Assembly: GCA_964579395.1 (NCBI GenBank)
Contig: CAZOFT010000012.1
Coordinates: 1-5,754 of the forward strand
DNA: 5,754 nucleotides
Source of the DNA: JACOTV01 sp964579395
GTDB lineage: Bacteria > Patescibacteriota > Microgenomatia > UBA1406 > GWC2-37-13
Direction: 5' to 3'
The notes under the pieces: model-generated
The model's input: only the letters and a program-made list of their open reading frames with translations
Database searches by the model: none
Told to the model about the DNA's origin: nothing
Position numbers and translations under genes: made by a program
Shown: positions 1-4,898 of the stretch, one piece after another
Layout: each line of letters begins with the position of its first letter
Position numbering within the stretch: position 1 is the stretch's first letter

Positions 1-87
1 CAAAAAACAATCGACATGAAGACTGTGTCGGGCCTCCTCACGCAGCGAAAATGTGGTATCTGCCGTGATATTGAGTTGACCCTTCAT
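1..87 (-). CDS. 5' end of an unidentified leftward gene (partial)
   Basis: Reading leftward from an ATG at 87-85, 29 codons stay open to the window edge. The peptide begins MKGQLNITADTTF and continues with a mixed, plausible protein composition (LREEARHSL). The main support is the promoter: TTGACG, a 17-nt spacer and TAGTAT lie directly upstream and place the predicted transcription start on the A of the ATG. No family can be recognised from 29 residues. There is no obvious signal peptide or membrane segment in the visible part. The gene is divergent from the ferric reductase-like gene. A rightward frame is also open across 1-186, but it has an odd composition and no promoter. Confidence 0.6.
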   Translation of the reverse strand, partial: MKGQLNITADTTFSLREEARHSLHVDCFL

Positions 88-93
88 GCCTAT

Positions 94-122
94 ATACTAG
101 TATCCAGCTGCAGTTTCGTCAA
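94..122 (-). promoter_or_regulatory. sigma70-type promoter of the leftward partial gene
   Basis: Read on the minus strand, the -35 box TTGACG (122-117) and -10 box TAGTAT (99-94) are separated by exactly 17 nt. The predicted start is at about 87, which is the first base of the ATG, so the mRNA would be leaderless. The -10 overlaps a perfect 10-bp palindrome, ATACTAGTAT (94-103), which could be coincidental or an operator. Confidence 0.6.
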
Positions 123-162
123 GCTCACGACAAGCGCACACCGATACCGAATATTTGCCGTA

Positions 163-192
163 TTGAGTACCCTGCCGTCAAGGTGATATGAT
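163..192 (+). promoter_or_regulatory. promoter of the ferric reductase-like gene
   Basis: TTGAGT (163-168), an 18-nt spacer and TATGAT (187-192) give 4/6 and 5/6 matches to the sigma70 boxes. The predicted start is near 199, leaving a leader of about 3 nt before the ATG at 202. A weak purine stretch, AGGTGAT, at 181-187 is too far from the ATG to be a ribosome binding site and lies upstream of the predicted start. Confidence 0.55.
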
Positions 193-201
193 ATATACAG
201 T

Positions 202-879
202 ATGCCTCAAAAACCAACAGCCGCCACCTCACCTAAAAAACTGCCGGTTCGATCACAATCTTTGATGCTGCTTGATTCTTGGATTTTTACTGCATTTCTT
301 GTTGCCGGATTCTTTTTCTACAATCTTATGGCAGCAACACAAACGACAGGACAGGGCATCCGTATATTCAACCATACCCTCGCCGATGCCTCAATCGTAC
401 TCATCGGTATGTCGCTCGCTTTATCAGGCATCTGTTACTTCTGGAACTTTGCCGATACCTATATCGGCTACCGAAAATACCTGGGGCTCGCCGGCTTTTA
501 TATGGCCGCTGCTCACACCGTGATTGCACTGACTCGACGACCGCTGAGTGCTTTTTTGACGCCGGATCGTATCCTGCCTTTTTTGGCAGCTGCGCTCTCA
601 ATTGTCCTCTTTGCCATCATGGCTGCTGTCTCCAACACACCTGCCATTAAGCGGCTTGGATATCCGCACTGGAAGAAGATTTTGGCTTTTGGCTATATAG
701 CCTATGTCGCAGGCTTGTTGCATTTTGGCATGCTAAACTATGCACGGTGGTTTAGCTGGCTGGCGGGAACAGAAGCAATCGGTACACAAGTGCCACCCCT
801 CTCATTTATCGTGTTTGTGTTTGGTGGATTCGTGCTGGGACTGCGTGTGGCGTTGTGGATTGATACCCGAAAGAAGTAG
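202..879 (+). CDS. ferric reductase-like transmembrane (MsrQ/YedZ-type) membrane protein
   Basis: This is a 225-residue inner-membrane protein. About six hydrophobic segments can be seen, near residues 25-47, 62-83, 95-112, 124-143, 158-178 and 199-221. The order of motifs resembles the ferric reductase-like domain of MsrQ: a GYRKYLGLAGFY segment followed by H105 in a helix (MAAAHTVIAL), a cytoplasmic-looking SNTPAIKRLG with HWKKI (H156), and LLHFGML (H174). In that family such histidines bind b-type haem and pass electrons across the membrane, often to a periplasmic methionine sulfoxide reductase (MsrP). No MsrP-like partner is visible here, so the acceptor is unknown. The N-terminal 20 residues are polar and basic, consistent with a cytoplasmic start. 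The start at 202 is supported by the promoter, which leaves a leader of about 3 nt. The stop codon is 3 nt from the 3' end of an opposing tRNA, with no terminator between them. The family call is fairly good; the physiological role is inferred. Confidence 0.75.
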   Translation: MPQKPTAATSPKKLPVRSQSLMLLDSWIFTAFLVAGFFFYNLMAATQTTGQGIRIFNHTLADASIVLIGMSLALSGICYFWNFADTYIGYRKYLGLAGFYMAAAHTVIALTRRPLSAFLTPDRILPFLAAALSIVLFAIMAAVSNTPAIKRLGYPHWKKILAFGYIAYVAGLLHFGMLNYARWFSWLAGTEAIGTQVPPLSFIVFVFGGFVLGLRVALWIDTRKK

Positions 880-882
880 ATG

Positions 883-966
883 TGGGCAAGGAGGGACTCG
901 AACCCTCATGGGATAAATCCCACTAGTTTTTGAGACTAGCCTGTATACCGATTCCAGCACTTGCCC
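883..966 (-). tRNA. tRNA-Leu(CAA)
   Basis: Read on the minus strand, the full type II cloverleaf can be folded. The acceptor stem is GGGCAAG/CTTGCCC. The D stem is CTG/CAG around GAATCGGTATA. The anticodon stem is CTAGT/ACTAG with loop CTCAAAA, so the anticodon is CAA at 932-930, reading UUG (Leu). A long variable arm follows (TGGGA-TTTA-TCCCA), then the T arm GAGGG-TTCGAGT-CCCTC and discriminator A at 883. Length is 84 nt. The 3' CCA is not encoded (the DNA continues CAT), so a CCA-adding enzyme is required. It converges with the membrane-protein gene ending at 879. No terminator hairpin is visible downstream, so the primary transcript probably runs antisense into that gene. Confidence 0.97.
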
Positions 967-980
967 AGGCTGCGATAAGC

Positions 981-989
981 ATTATACCA
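981..989 (-). promoter_or_regulatory. extended -10 promoter of tRNA-Leu
   Basis: Read on the minus strand, the sequence is TGGTATAAT, a perfect extended -10 (TGnTATAAT). The -35 region is weak (GGTAAC at 1009-1004 with a 17-nt spacer). The predicted start at about 974 leaves a short 5' leader of about 8 nt before the tRNA at 966. It lies back to back with the promoter of the rightward methyltransferase. Confidence 0.65.
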
Positions 990-1010
990 CGGGCTGCGCT
1001 TTCGTTACCA

Positions 1011-1039
1011 TTTACTAATCATCAAAAACGATTTATCAT
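1011..1039 (+). promoter_or_regulatory. promoter of the membrane-anchored methyltransferase
   Basis: TTTACT (1011-1016), a 17-nt spacer and TATCAT (1034-1039) match sigma70 boxes at 4/6 and 5/6. The predicted start is at about 1046, exactly on the G of the GTG start codon, giving a leaderless mRNA. This position is also the main argument for the GTG start. Confidence 0.5.
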
Positions 1040-1045
1040 ACTGCC

Positions 1046-1627
1046 GTGATCTACTTTTTGGCTCCCCTTGGGGTACTCATTTTTTTGCTTGCGTGCAGTG
1101 CGCCGTTTTTCCTGCTGAAGCGACTTTCGCCTATCCCCTACTTCCCCAGCAATGCTCGCGACATTTCCCTCATTTTGAAGCAGATTCATCTCACGAATGA
1201 CATGGTTTTGTATGATCTCGGGGCCGGCGACGGTGTCATTATATTTCGGGCCGCCACTGCAGCATATAAAAAACGCTTCAATACCCGATTTATTGCGTAT
1301 GAAATCAATCCGTATTTGCTGCTTTTTATGCATATCAAGCGACTGTTTCATCCCAATAGAAGCAATATAGCAGTCCGAAAGGGAGATGTCTTTTCCACAG
1401 ATTATCCACTTTCTCCCCACACAAACACCATCTTTTTTACCTACATTTCTCCCTGGTTTATGGAAAAAACAGTACAAAATGTTGCGCGACAACTTCCTAA
1501 AAAAGCATCGGTCCCGTGGGTAAGTTATTTTTATGAAGCCCCCAAAAGCAAGCTCTATCGCTGTAGACAACTCAGCCACACACGTGGCGTACATGATATC
1601 TATCGCTACACCATCTCATCGTCATAG
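1046..1627 (+). CDS. membrane-anchored class I SAM-dependent methyltransferase
   Basis: This 193-residue protein starts with GTG. Residues 3-24 form one hydrophobic helix followed by a basic residue, so the enzyme is probably anchored in the membrane with its catalytic domain in the cytoplasm. A PIPYFPS segment follows near residue 29. The Rossmann-fold methyltransferase motifs come next: motif I YDLGAGDG (56-63), an acidic strand end YEIN (85-88), GDVF (113-116), and FTYISPW (131-137) at the motif IV position. A TM helix, a proline-rich connector and a DLGxGDG domain resemble the FAM173/ATPSC-KMT-like methyltransferases, whose eukaryotic members methylate a lysine of ATP synthase subunit c. 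That relationship is an impression from layout, and the substrate here is unknown. The C-terminal part is short, with no added domain. The gene's last 6 nt overlap the end of the opposing TrmH-like gene. The fold is well supported; the substrate is not. Confidence 0.8.
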   Translation: MIYFLAPLGVLIFLLACSAPFFLLKRLSPIPYFPSNARDISLILKQIHLTNDMVLYDLGAGDGVIIFRAATAAYKKRFNTRFIAYEINPYLLLFMHIKRLFHPNRSNIAVRKGDVFSTDYPLSPHTNTIFFTYISPWFMEKTVQNVARQLPKKASVPWVSYFYEAPKSKLYRCRQLSHTRGVHDIYRYTISSS

Positions 1628-2155
1628 CTTCAGCTCATGCACCGCGTGATAGGATGCGATTGCCGCAGACACGATCACGTTCAGTGATTTATTCACCCCC
1701 CACATGGGAAGCTCCGCCACGGCGTCACACAGCACAAGCGTCTCGGGAAGCACCCCGAATGTTTCATTTCCGACCATCAGCGCCACCGGTGCTTTATATT
1801 CTATAGTGCGATAATCCACAGATTGCTCTGACTGCTCAACTGCCACTATCTGGACACCGCTTACTTCGCGCCGCAACTGTTCAATCGCTTGGCTTGTGTG
1901 CTCAAAATACTTCCATGGCACGATTTTATGCGTGCCGATTGATGCTTTGGCTATGCGAGGATTCGGTGGAGTTTCCATGTCGCCGCACAAATAGAGCCCG
2001 GAGACTGCCAGCGCATCAGCAAGGCGGAATAATCCACCGATATTGTAGGTGTCATAGACATTTTCGACGATCAGATAGAGTGGATTTCGCTTGATTTGTA
2101 CTGTCTGCGACTCTTCTTCTGGTAGTTTTCGTAGTTGGTCTGCATTAAGCCTCAT
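1622..2155 (-). CDS. SpoU/TrmH family RNA 2'-O-methyltransferase
   Basis: This 177-residue cytoplasmic protein carries all three SpoU (SPOUT) motifs. Motif 1 is ENVYDTYNIGGLFRLADA (31-48), with N38 and the conserved R44. Motif 2 is VALMVGNETFGV (124-135), with E131. Motif 3 is LPMWGVNKSLNVIVSAA (149-165), with S157 and N159. Motifs 2 and 3 form the knotted SAM-binding site. The family transfers methyl groups to ribose 2'-OH in tRNA or rRNA; which RNA and position is modified cannot be read from the sequence. There is only a short N-terminal extension of about 25 residues, and no separate substrate-binding domain as in the larger 23S rRNA enzymes, so a TrmH/TrmL-like tRNA enzyme is a reasonable guess. 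The stop TGA overlaps the opposing methyltransferase's TAG. Unlike most genes in the window it lacks a convincing promoter just upstream; that spot is filled by TAGTAAATAG repeats next to a decayed inserted gene. Confidence 0.9.
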   Translation of the reverse strand: MRLNADQLRKLPEEESQTVQIKRNPLYLIVENVYDTYNIGGLFRLADALAVSGLYLCGDMETPPNPRIAKASIGTHKIVPWKYFEHTSQAIEQLRREVSGVQIVAVEQSEQSVDYRTIEYKAPVALMVGNETFGVLPETLVLCDAVAELPMWGVNKSLNVIVSAAIASYHAVHELKL

Positions 2156-2156
2156 G

Positions 2157-2181
2157 TAGTAAATAGGTATTAGTAAATAGC
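2157..2181. repeat. tandem TAGTAAATAG repeats (left boundary of IVP-like element)
   Basis: TAGTAAATAG occurs at 2157-2166 and again at 2171-2180, a 14-bp period, followed by a partial copy CAAATAG (2181-2187). The 11-mer TAGTAAATAGC (2171-2181) is repeated in inverted orientation at 2551-2561, on the far side of the decayed four-helix-bundle gene. The array directly abuts the TrmH-like start codon. Confidence 0.75.
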
Positions 2182-2210
2182 AAATAGCTTAGGTTCGTTG
2201 CAATATAGTT

Positions 2211-2547
2211 TTACGCAAAGAAGTAAGTATTTTTTATAACCACACAATGATTATAAAGCGTTTCATATTCAGTGGGAGTAACGAGTTCACGTTCTTTTGC
2301 TATCTGCAAAATTGCGACACACTCATAACACGATCCTCTCGCCATACCTAAAAAATGGGCAAAATCTTTATTCCCCCTACGGCTGCCTTCTGCAATATTT
2401 AATGATATTGAAACAGATGCTCTGCGCTTGATTTGTGATGCCAAATTGTTCCGTAGAAGGAAAGTGGTCGGTGATTTCATATATTGCCAATGTAAGCGCT
2501 TTTGCTTCTTTATAGGCAGCAAGATTTTCAAAAATAAATTGTCCCAT
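2211..2547 (-). pseudogene. four-helix-bundle protein (23S rRNA-IVP/S23 family), frameshifted
   Basis: Two leftward frames together encode one recognisable family member. From the ATG at 2547-2545 the first frame gives MGQFIFENLAAYKEAKAL and ends in the typical FPSTEQFGIT. The second frame, used to the TAA at 2211-2213, gives QIKRRASVSI, the hallmark SLNIAEGSRRG, and the C-terminal helices (FAHFLGMARGS through EYETLYNHCVVI). The switch lies at about 2430-2440. Restoring one lost copy of the 5-bp unit ATCAC there rebuilds FGITSQIKRRA with no other change. The repaired protein would be about 113 residues, the usual family size, so only the frameshift breaks it. Without repair, the first frame stops at 2377, leaving an inactive fragment. 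Members of this family form helical-bundle oligomers; they were first seen as ORFs in intervening sequences of 23S rRNA and also occur scattered in genomes, with unclear function. The gene lies between inverted repeats (2157-2181 and 2551-2561). A sequencing error is possible but less likely for a 5-nt tandem-copy loss. Confidence 0.85.
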
Positions 2548-2550
2548 TAG

Positions 2551-2561
2551 GCTATTTACTA
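2551..2561. repeat. inverted copy of the TAGTAAATAGC repeat (right boundary)
   Basis: GCTATTTACTA here is the exact reverse complement of TAGTAAATAGC at 2171-2181. The two copies bracket the decayed four-helix-bundle gene, about 370 bp apart, and this copy ends 3 nt upstream of that gene's ATG. The match extends imperfectly inward, since both sides continue with AATAGC and then (T/C)TA. Confidence 0.7.
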
Positions 2562-2590
2562 TTTTCACAATTTGTCTATTTTACCATACA

Positions 2591-2600
2591 ATATGCATAT
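2591..2600. promoter_or_regulatory. perfect palindrome ATATGCATAT upstream of the surface-protein promoter
   Basis: This is a 10-bp perfect palindrome 12 nt upstream of the -35 box at 2613. It could be a small operator or an AT-rich upstream element. No second copy was seen in the window, and no regulator gene is nearby. A short AT-rich palindrome may also be chance. Confidence 0.25.
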
Positions 2601-2612
2601 ACTATCCTATAG

Positions 2613-2641
2613 TTGACATGATAAACAGCCTGTAGTATAAT
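2613..2641 (+). promoter_or_regulatory. perfect-consensus sigma70 promoter of the surface-protein gene
   Basis: TTGACA (2613-2618), a 17-nt spacer and TATAAT (2636-2641) match the sigma70 consensus at all 12 positions with ideal spacing. The predicted start at about 2648 leaves a leader of about 3 nt before the ATG at 2651. This is the strongest promoter in the window and suggests high constitutive expression of a cell-surface protein. Confidence 0.85.
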
Positions 2642-2650
2642 GGATAAGAT

Positions 2651-3292
2651 ATGAAGAACACATTGTTTCTCTCAACCATTGCAGCCCTTGCTTTGGCCGT
2701 TTCTGTTGCGGCAACTCCCGCATCAGCTCAAAGCTATGGAACCACTACCAATCCGACCGAATCGATCACTATCGATAAGGCTGTCACTCGCCCCGGTACC
2801 GATGAGTATGTAGACAATCTTTCTGTTTCAGACAATCGCTACAGCCCGAATCAGGATGTGTGGTTTCGTCTGATAGTCAAAAATACGTCTGATCGTGATA
2901 TCAATAACGTTCATATTGTTGACTCAATGCCGCAATATATCGATCTTATTGAAGGAAGTCTCGACCAAAACATCGGAACCTTAAAAGCCGGTGAGGAGAA
3001 AACCGTCTTTATCAAAGGACATACCGTTGATCAGGATGCACTTCCTACCGATCGCGGCGTGATATGCCTTCTGAACAAAGCCACAGTCACCGGTGATCGC
3101 ACCAGTACCTCAGGCACCGTTTCAGATGAAGACAGTGCTCAATTTTGTGTAGAAAAACAGGTAAATGCTGAAGGCACTGCCTCTGCAGTCACCAAAGTTC
3201 CTGCAGCCGGAATGCCGCTTGGCGCAGCATTGTTTGCCCTTCAGGCAGCAGGAATTGCTCTTGGCATAACCCTCAAGAAATTGAGCGCGTAA
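2651..3292 (+). CDS. secreted, membrane-tethered surface protein with a DUF11-like domain
   Basis: This 213-residue protein has a clear signal peptide: MKNT, a hydrophobic core (residues 5-20), and an ASA-QS cleavage site after residue 26. Residues about 52-170 resemble a DUF11/CARDB-like immunoglobulin-type beta domain. The pattern is NRYSPNQDVWFRLIVKNTSD (62-81), then INNVHIVDSMPQYIDLIEGS (84-103), then LKAGEEKTVFIKG (111-123), typical of repeats in bacterial surface proteins. Two cysteines, C139 and C166, could form a disulfide outside the cell. The C-terminus has VPAAG (183-187), a hydrophobic helix (188-207) and a short basic tail (KKLSA). This is the layout of an LPXTG sorting signal, but with a degenerate pentapeptide, so it may be only a membrane anchor. 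It forms its own transcription unit, with a perfect promoter and a strong terminator. Its partner or ligand is unknown. A role in cell envelope or host contact is inference. Confidence 0.75.
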   Translation: MKNTLFLSTIAALALAVSVAATPASAQSYGTTTNPTESITIDKAVTRPGTDEYVDNLSVSDNRYSPNQDVWFRLIVKNTSDRDINNVHIVDSMPQYIDLIEGSLDQNIGTLKAGEEKTVFIKGHTVDQDALPTDRGVICLLNKATVTGDRTSTSGTVSDEDSAQFCVEKQVNAEGTASAVTKVPAAGMPLGAALFALQAAGIALGITLKKLSA

Positions 3293-3329
3293 TACCAAAC
3301 AAAACTCGCTTTTTCACCTTATTTCATTG

Positions 3330-3372
3330 GCTCCCGAGATGACGGAATATCCGTTACCTCGGGAGCTTTTTT
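3330..3372 (+). terminator. Rho-independent terminator of the surface-protein gene
   Basis: GCTCCCGAG (3330-3338) pairs with CTCGGGAGC (3358-3366). After one A-C mismatch the stem continues for about 7 further pairs (ACGGA/TCCGT core) around a 3-nt ATA loop. It is followed by six T residues (3367-3372). No T tract lies on the other side, so it acts rightward only. It starts 37 nt after the stop codon and separates this gene from the glycosyltransferase. Confidence 0.92.
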
Positions 3373-3415
3373 GTACTCCCCTTTCTCACGCAGCCTGGAA
3401 TTTTTGGCAGAAATA

Positions 3416-3424
3416 TGCTATACT
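3416..3424 (+). promoter_or_regulatory. possible extended -10 promoter for the glycosyltransferase
   Basis: TGCTATACT is an extended -10 (TGn plus a 5/6 match to TATAAT). The correctly spaced -35 is poor (TGGAAT at 3396-3401); a better TTGGCA at 3404-3409 is too close to pair with it. The predicted start is near 3431, giving a leader of about 128 nt. An alternative -10, TATAAA at 3515-3520, would give a leader of about 32 nt but has no -35. Confidence 0.45.
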
Positions 3425-3446
3425 ATGGGATTCAGAATCAATAATT

Positions 3447-3466
3447 TGGGTTGCTACGGCAACCTA
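3447..3466 (+). promoter_or_regulatory. cUACGg tetraloop hairpin in the glycosyltransferase leader
   Basis: GGTTGC-TACG-GCAACC (3449-3464) forms a perfect 6-bp stem closed by C-G around UACG, an unusually stable UNCG tetraloop. A G-U and a U-A pair extend it to 8 bp (3447-3466). No T tract follows, so it is not a simple terminator. It lies about 16 nt after the predicted transcription start and could protect the 5' end or be part of a regulatory leader. A second, weaker hairpin, TAGAG/CTCTA (3521-3536), lies nearer the gene. Confidence 0.5.
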
Positions 3467-3558
3467 TCAAACGATTTACATCTCACCAAAAAAACAAGCC
3501 TGACGTCAAGCCTTTATAAATAGAGCGGCTTCTCTATCGCCTATTCGGCATTCACCCT

Positions 3559-4842
3559 ATGAAACACTTATTCGTAATTACCAGCTATCCAAAACAGGGG
3601 GCCACACACGGTGACTCGACCGTGGGAGTGGCATCATACACAAAAAACACACTTCTCACCTTGAAAAAACAAATGCCTGATGCCCACATTACGGTATGGG
3701 CCGAAATCCATGATCAGGATATTGAGCGCGTATATGAAGAGGATGGAATGACCATTAAGCGCGTATGGCGACGAGGCGATATGCATAGCTTATGGCACCT
3801 GTACAAACAGATCCGTGCACGAAACGTAGAGGATATTCTGGTTCCTATTGATGCGTTTATGTTCGGCAGCTATGCACATCTTGCCCTTTTTGTCGGTCTG
3901 ATGACTATGCTTCATGCCTCGGGAAAACGTATTACCACTGTACTCCATCAGGTAGTTGTAAACTCGCACGGTCTTGAGCCGGATCCTGTGCGCAGACGCC
4001 TGATGAACCTTGTTATGAGCTTGTTTTATTCAGGCATATTGGCTACCAGCACTCAAACAATCGTATTTGAGCGCGCATTCAAGCTGCATCTGGAACAAAC
4101 TTGCTTGCAAAAACGATTCGTTGATCTCGGAGCAAAGCTTCGACTCCTGCGAAAACAGGCACCCAAAGCATTTACCCTCTGGCAGATGCCGGCAATTCAT
4201 GTCATTCCACATGCAGTTGAAGAGCTTAAAAAACTCCCCGACCCGCTACGTGCAAAAAAGCGACTGAAATGGAATGAAAAGCATAAATATGTGTTGTGTT
4301 TTGGTTTTCTTGCACCACACAAAGGGCTCGATAAGCTTGTTGAACTGTGGCCGACAGATAAGAAGATTCATCTTATACTGGCTGGAGGTGAAAATCCCAA
4401 CCACATCAAGAATAAAGACTATCGAAAATATGTAAAGCGTCTGCGTGATGCTGCGGCAAAAAAAGGCATCACTGTAACAGGATTTGTACCTGAAAAACAA
4501 ATTGCAACGTACTTTTCAGCAGCTGATCTGGTCATTCTCCCCTACACCACATTTATCTCATCATCCGGCCCACTGTCTCTGGCGTTTGCCGCCGAGAAAC
4601 CGGTGCTTTTTTCTGAGGCAATCAGTGATTATTTTGATACTGCCGACTTTCGTCGGGCTCTTACTCAAAACCCCCTCACTCGTCGTGAATTCACCTTTCG
4701 CTTTTCTGAAGATGATCTGAAAAAAGGACTGGATACATTGTTTGGCAATCTACAGGAGGCAACAAAGTTCTCACAAGCAGTAAAGCAACTGCGCGATTGG
4801 GAACACATCGGCTCGCTTTATCAGCGTGTTCTGACAGCATAA
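3559..4842 (+). CDS. GT4-type (GT-B fold) glycosyltransferase
   Basis: This 427-residue, probably cytoplasmic protein has the two-domain GT-B layout. The N-terminal acceptor domain begins KHLFVITSYPKQG with a glycine- and serine-containing stretch (residues 14-26, GATHGDSTVGVAS). The linker strand HVIPHAVEE (214-222) leads into the nucleotide-sugar domain. There FGFLAPHKGLD (248-258), LILAGGENP (272-280), VTGFVPEKQIATYFSAADLVILPY (306-329) and SSSGPLSLAFAAEKPVLFSE (334-353) follow the GT4 order. The first Glu of the usual E-x7-E motif is replaced by Ser/Gly (SSSGPLSLAFAAEKP), a variation seen in some GT4 enzymes, so the donor cannot be predicted. A region of about residues 160-210, rich in K/R and aromatics, sits between the domains and may contact the membrane. 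The length is normal. The start has no Shine-Dalgarno sequence and follows a long leader. Glycan or glycolipid synthesis for the envelope is likely but unproven. No sugar-modifying genes are adjacent. Confidence 0.85.
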   Translation: MKHLFVITSYPKQGATHGDSTVGVASYTKNTLLTLKKQMPDAHITVWAEIHDQDIERVYEEDGMTIKRVWRRGDMHSLWHLYKQIRARNVEDILVPIDAFMFGSYAHLALFVGLMTMLHASGKRITTVLHQVVVNSHGLEPDPVRRRLMNLVMSLFYSGILATSTQTIVFERAFKLHLEQTCLQKRFVDLGAKLRLLRKQAPKAFTLWQMPAIHVIPHAVEELKKLPDPLRAKKRLKWNEKHKYVLCFGFLAPHKGLDKLVELWPTDKKIHLILAGGENPNHIKNKDYRKYVKRLRDAAAKKGITVTGFVPEKQIATYFSAADLVILPYTTFISSSGPLSLAFAAEKPVLFSEAISDYFDTADFRRALTQNPLTRREFTFRFSEDDLKKGLDTLFGNLQEATKFSQAVKQLRDWEHIGSLYQRVLTA

Positions 4843-4860
4843 ATCAATGCCGGCTTGTGC

Positions 4861-4889
4861 TTGACAATCCTATAGTAATTTGATATACT
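4861..4889 (+). promoter_or_regulatory. near-perfect sigma70 promoter of the 3'-truncated gene
   Basis: TTGACA (4861-4866), a 17-nt spacer and TATACT (4884-4889) match the consensus at 11 of 12 positions, and TGA at 4881-4883 adds an extended -10. The predicted start is near 4896, leaving a leader of about 3 nt before the ATG at 4899. It begins 18 nt after the glycosyltransferase stop, with no terminator between. Confidence 0.82.
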
Positions 4890-4898
4890 ATAAACTCC

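Noticed and set aside
1..186. Rightward open frame from the left edge ending TGA at 184-186
   Set aside because: It runs through the divergent promoter region, has a Cys/Ser-rich unconvincing composition and no promoter, and overlaps the better-supported leftward partial gene.
1022..1594. Leftward ORF of 190 codons
   Set aside because: It is antisense to the methyltransferase, whose DLGAGDG and other motifs are clear. The antisense product has no recognisable domain and is unusually Cys- and Lys-rich.
2157..2187. CRISPR-like array
   Set aside because: Only two to three 7-10 bp repeats with 4-bp gaps are present. There are no spacers of suitable length and no cas genes.
2211..2547. Programmed frameshifting in the four-helix-bundle gene
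   Set aside because: No slippery heptamer or downstream stem is visible, the family is not known for recoding, and loss of one 5-bp tandem unit explains the break exactly.
3330..3372. Bidirectional terminator or IS end
   Set aside because: Only the right side has a T tract, there is no transposase or target duplication, and the position just after a stop codon fits an ordinary terminator.
3425..3523. 32-codon upstream ORF in the glycosyltransferase leader
   Set aside because: Its ATG lies directly after the -10 box and before the predicted transcription start, so it would not be in the mRNA. Composition is unremarkable. Kept only as a remark.
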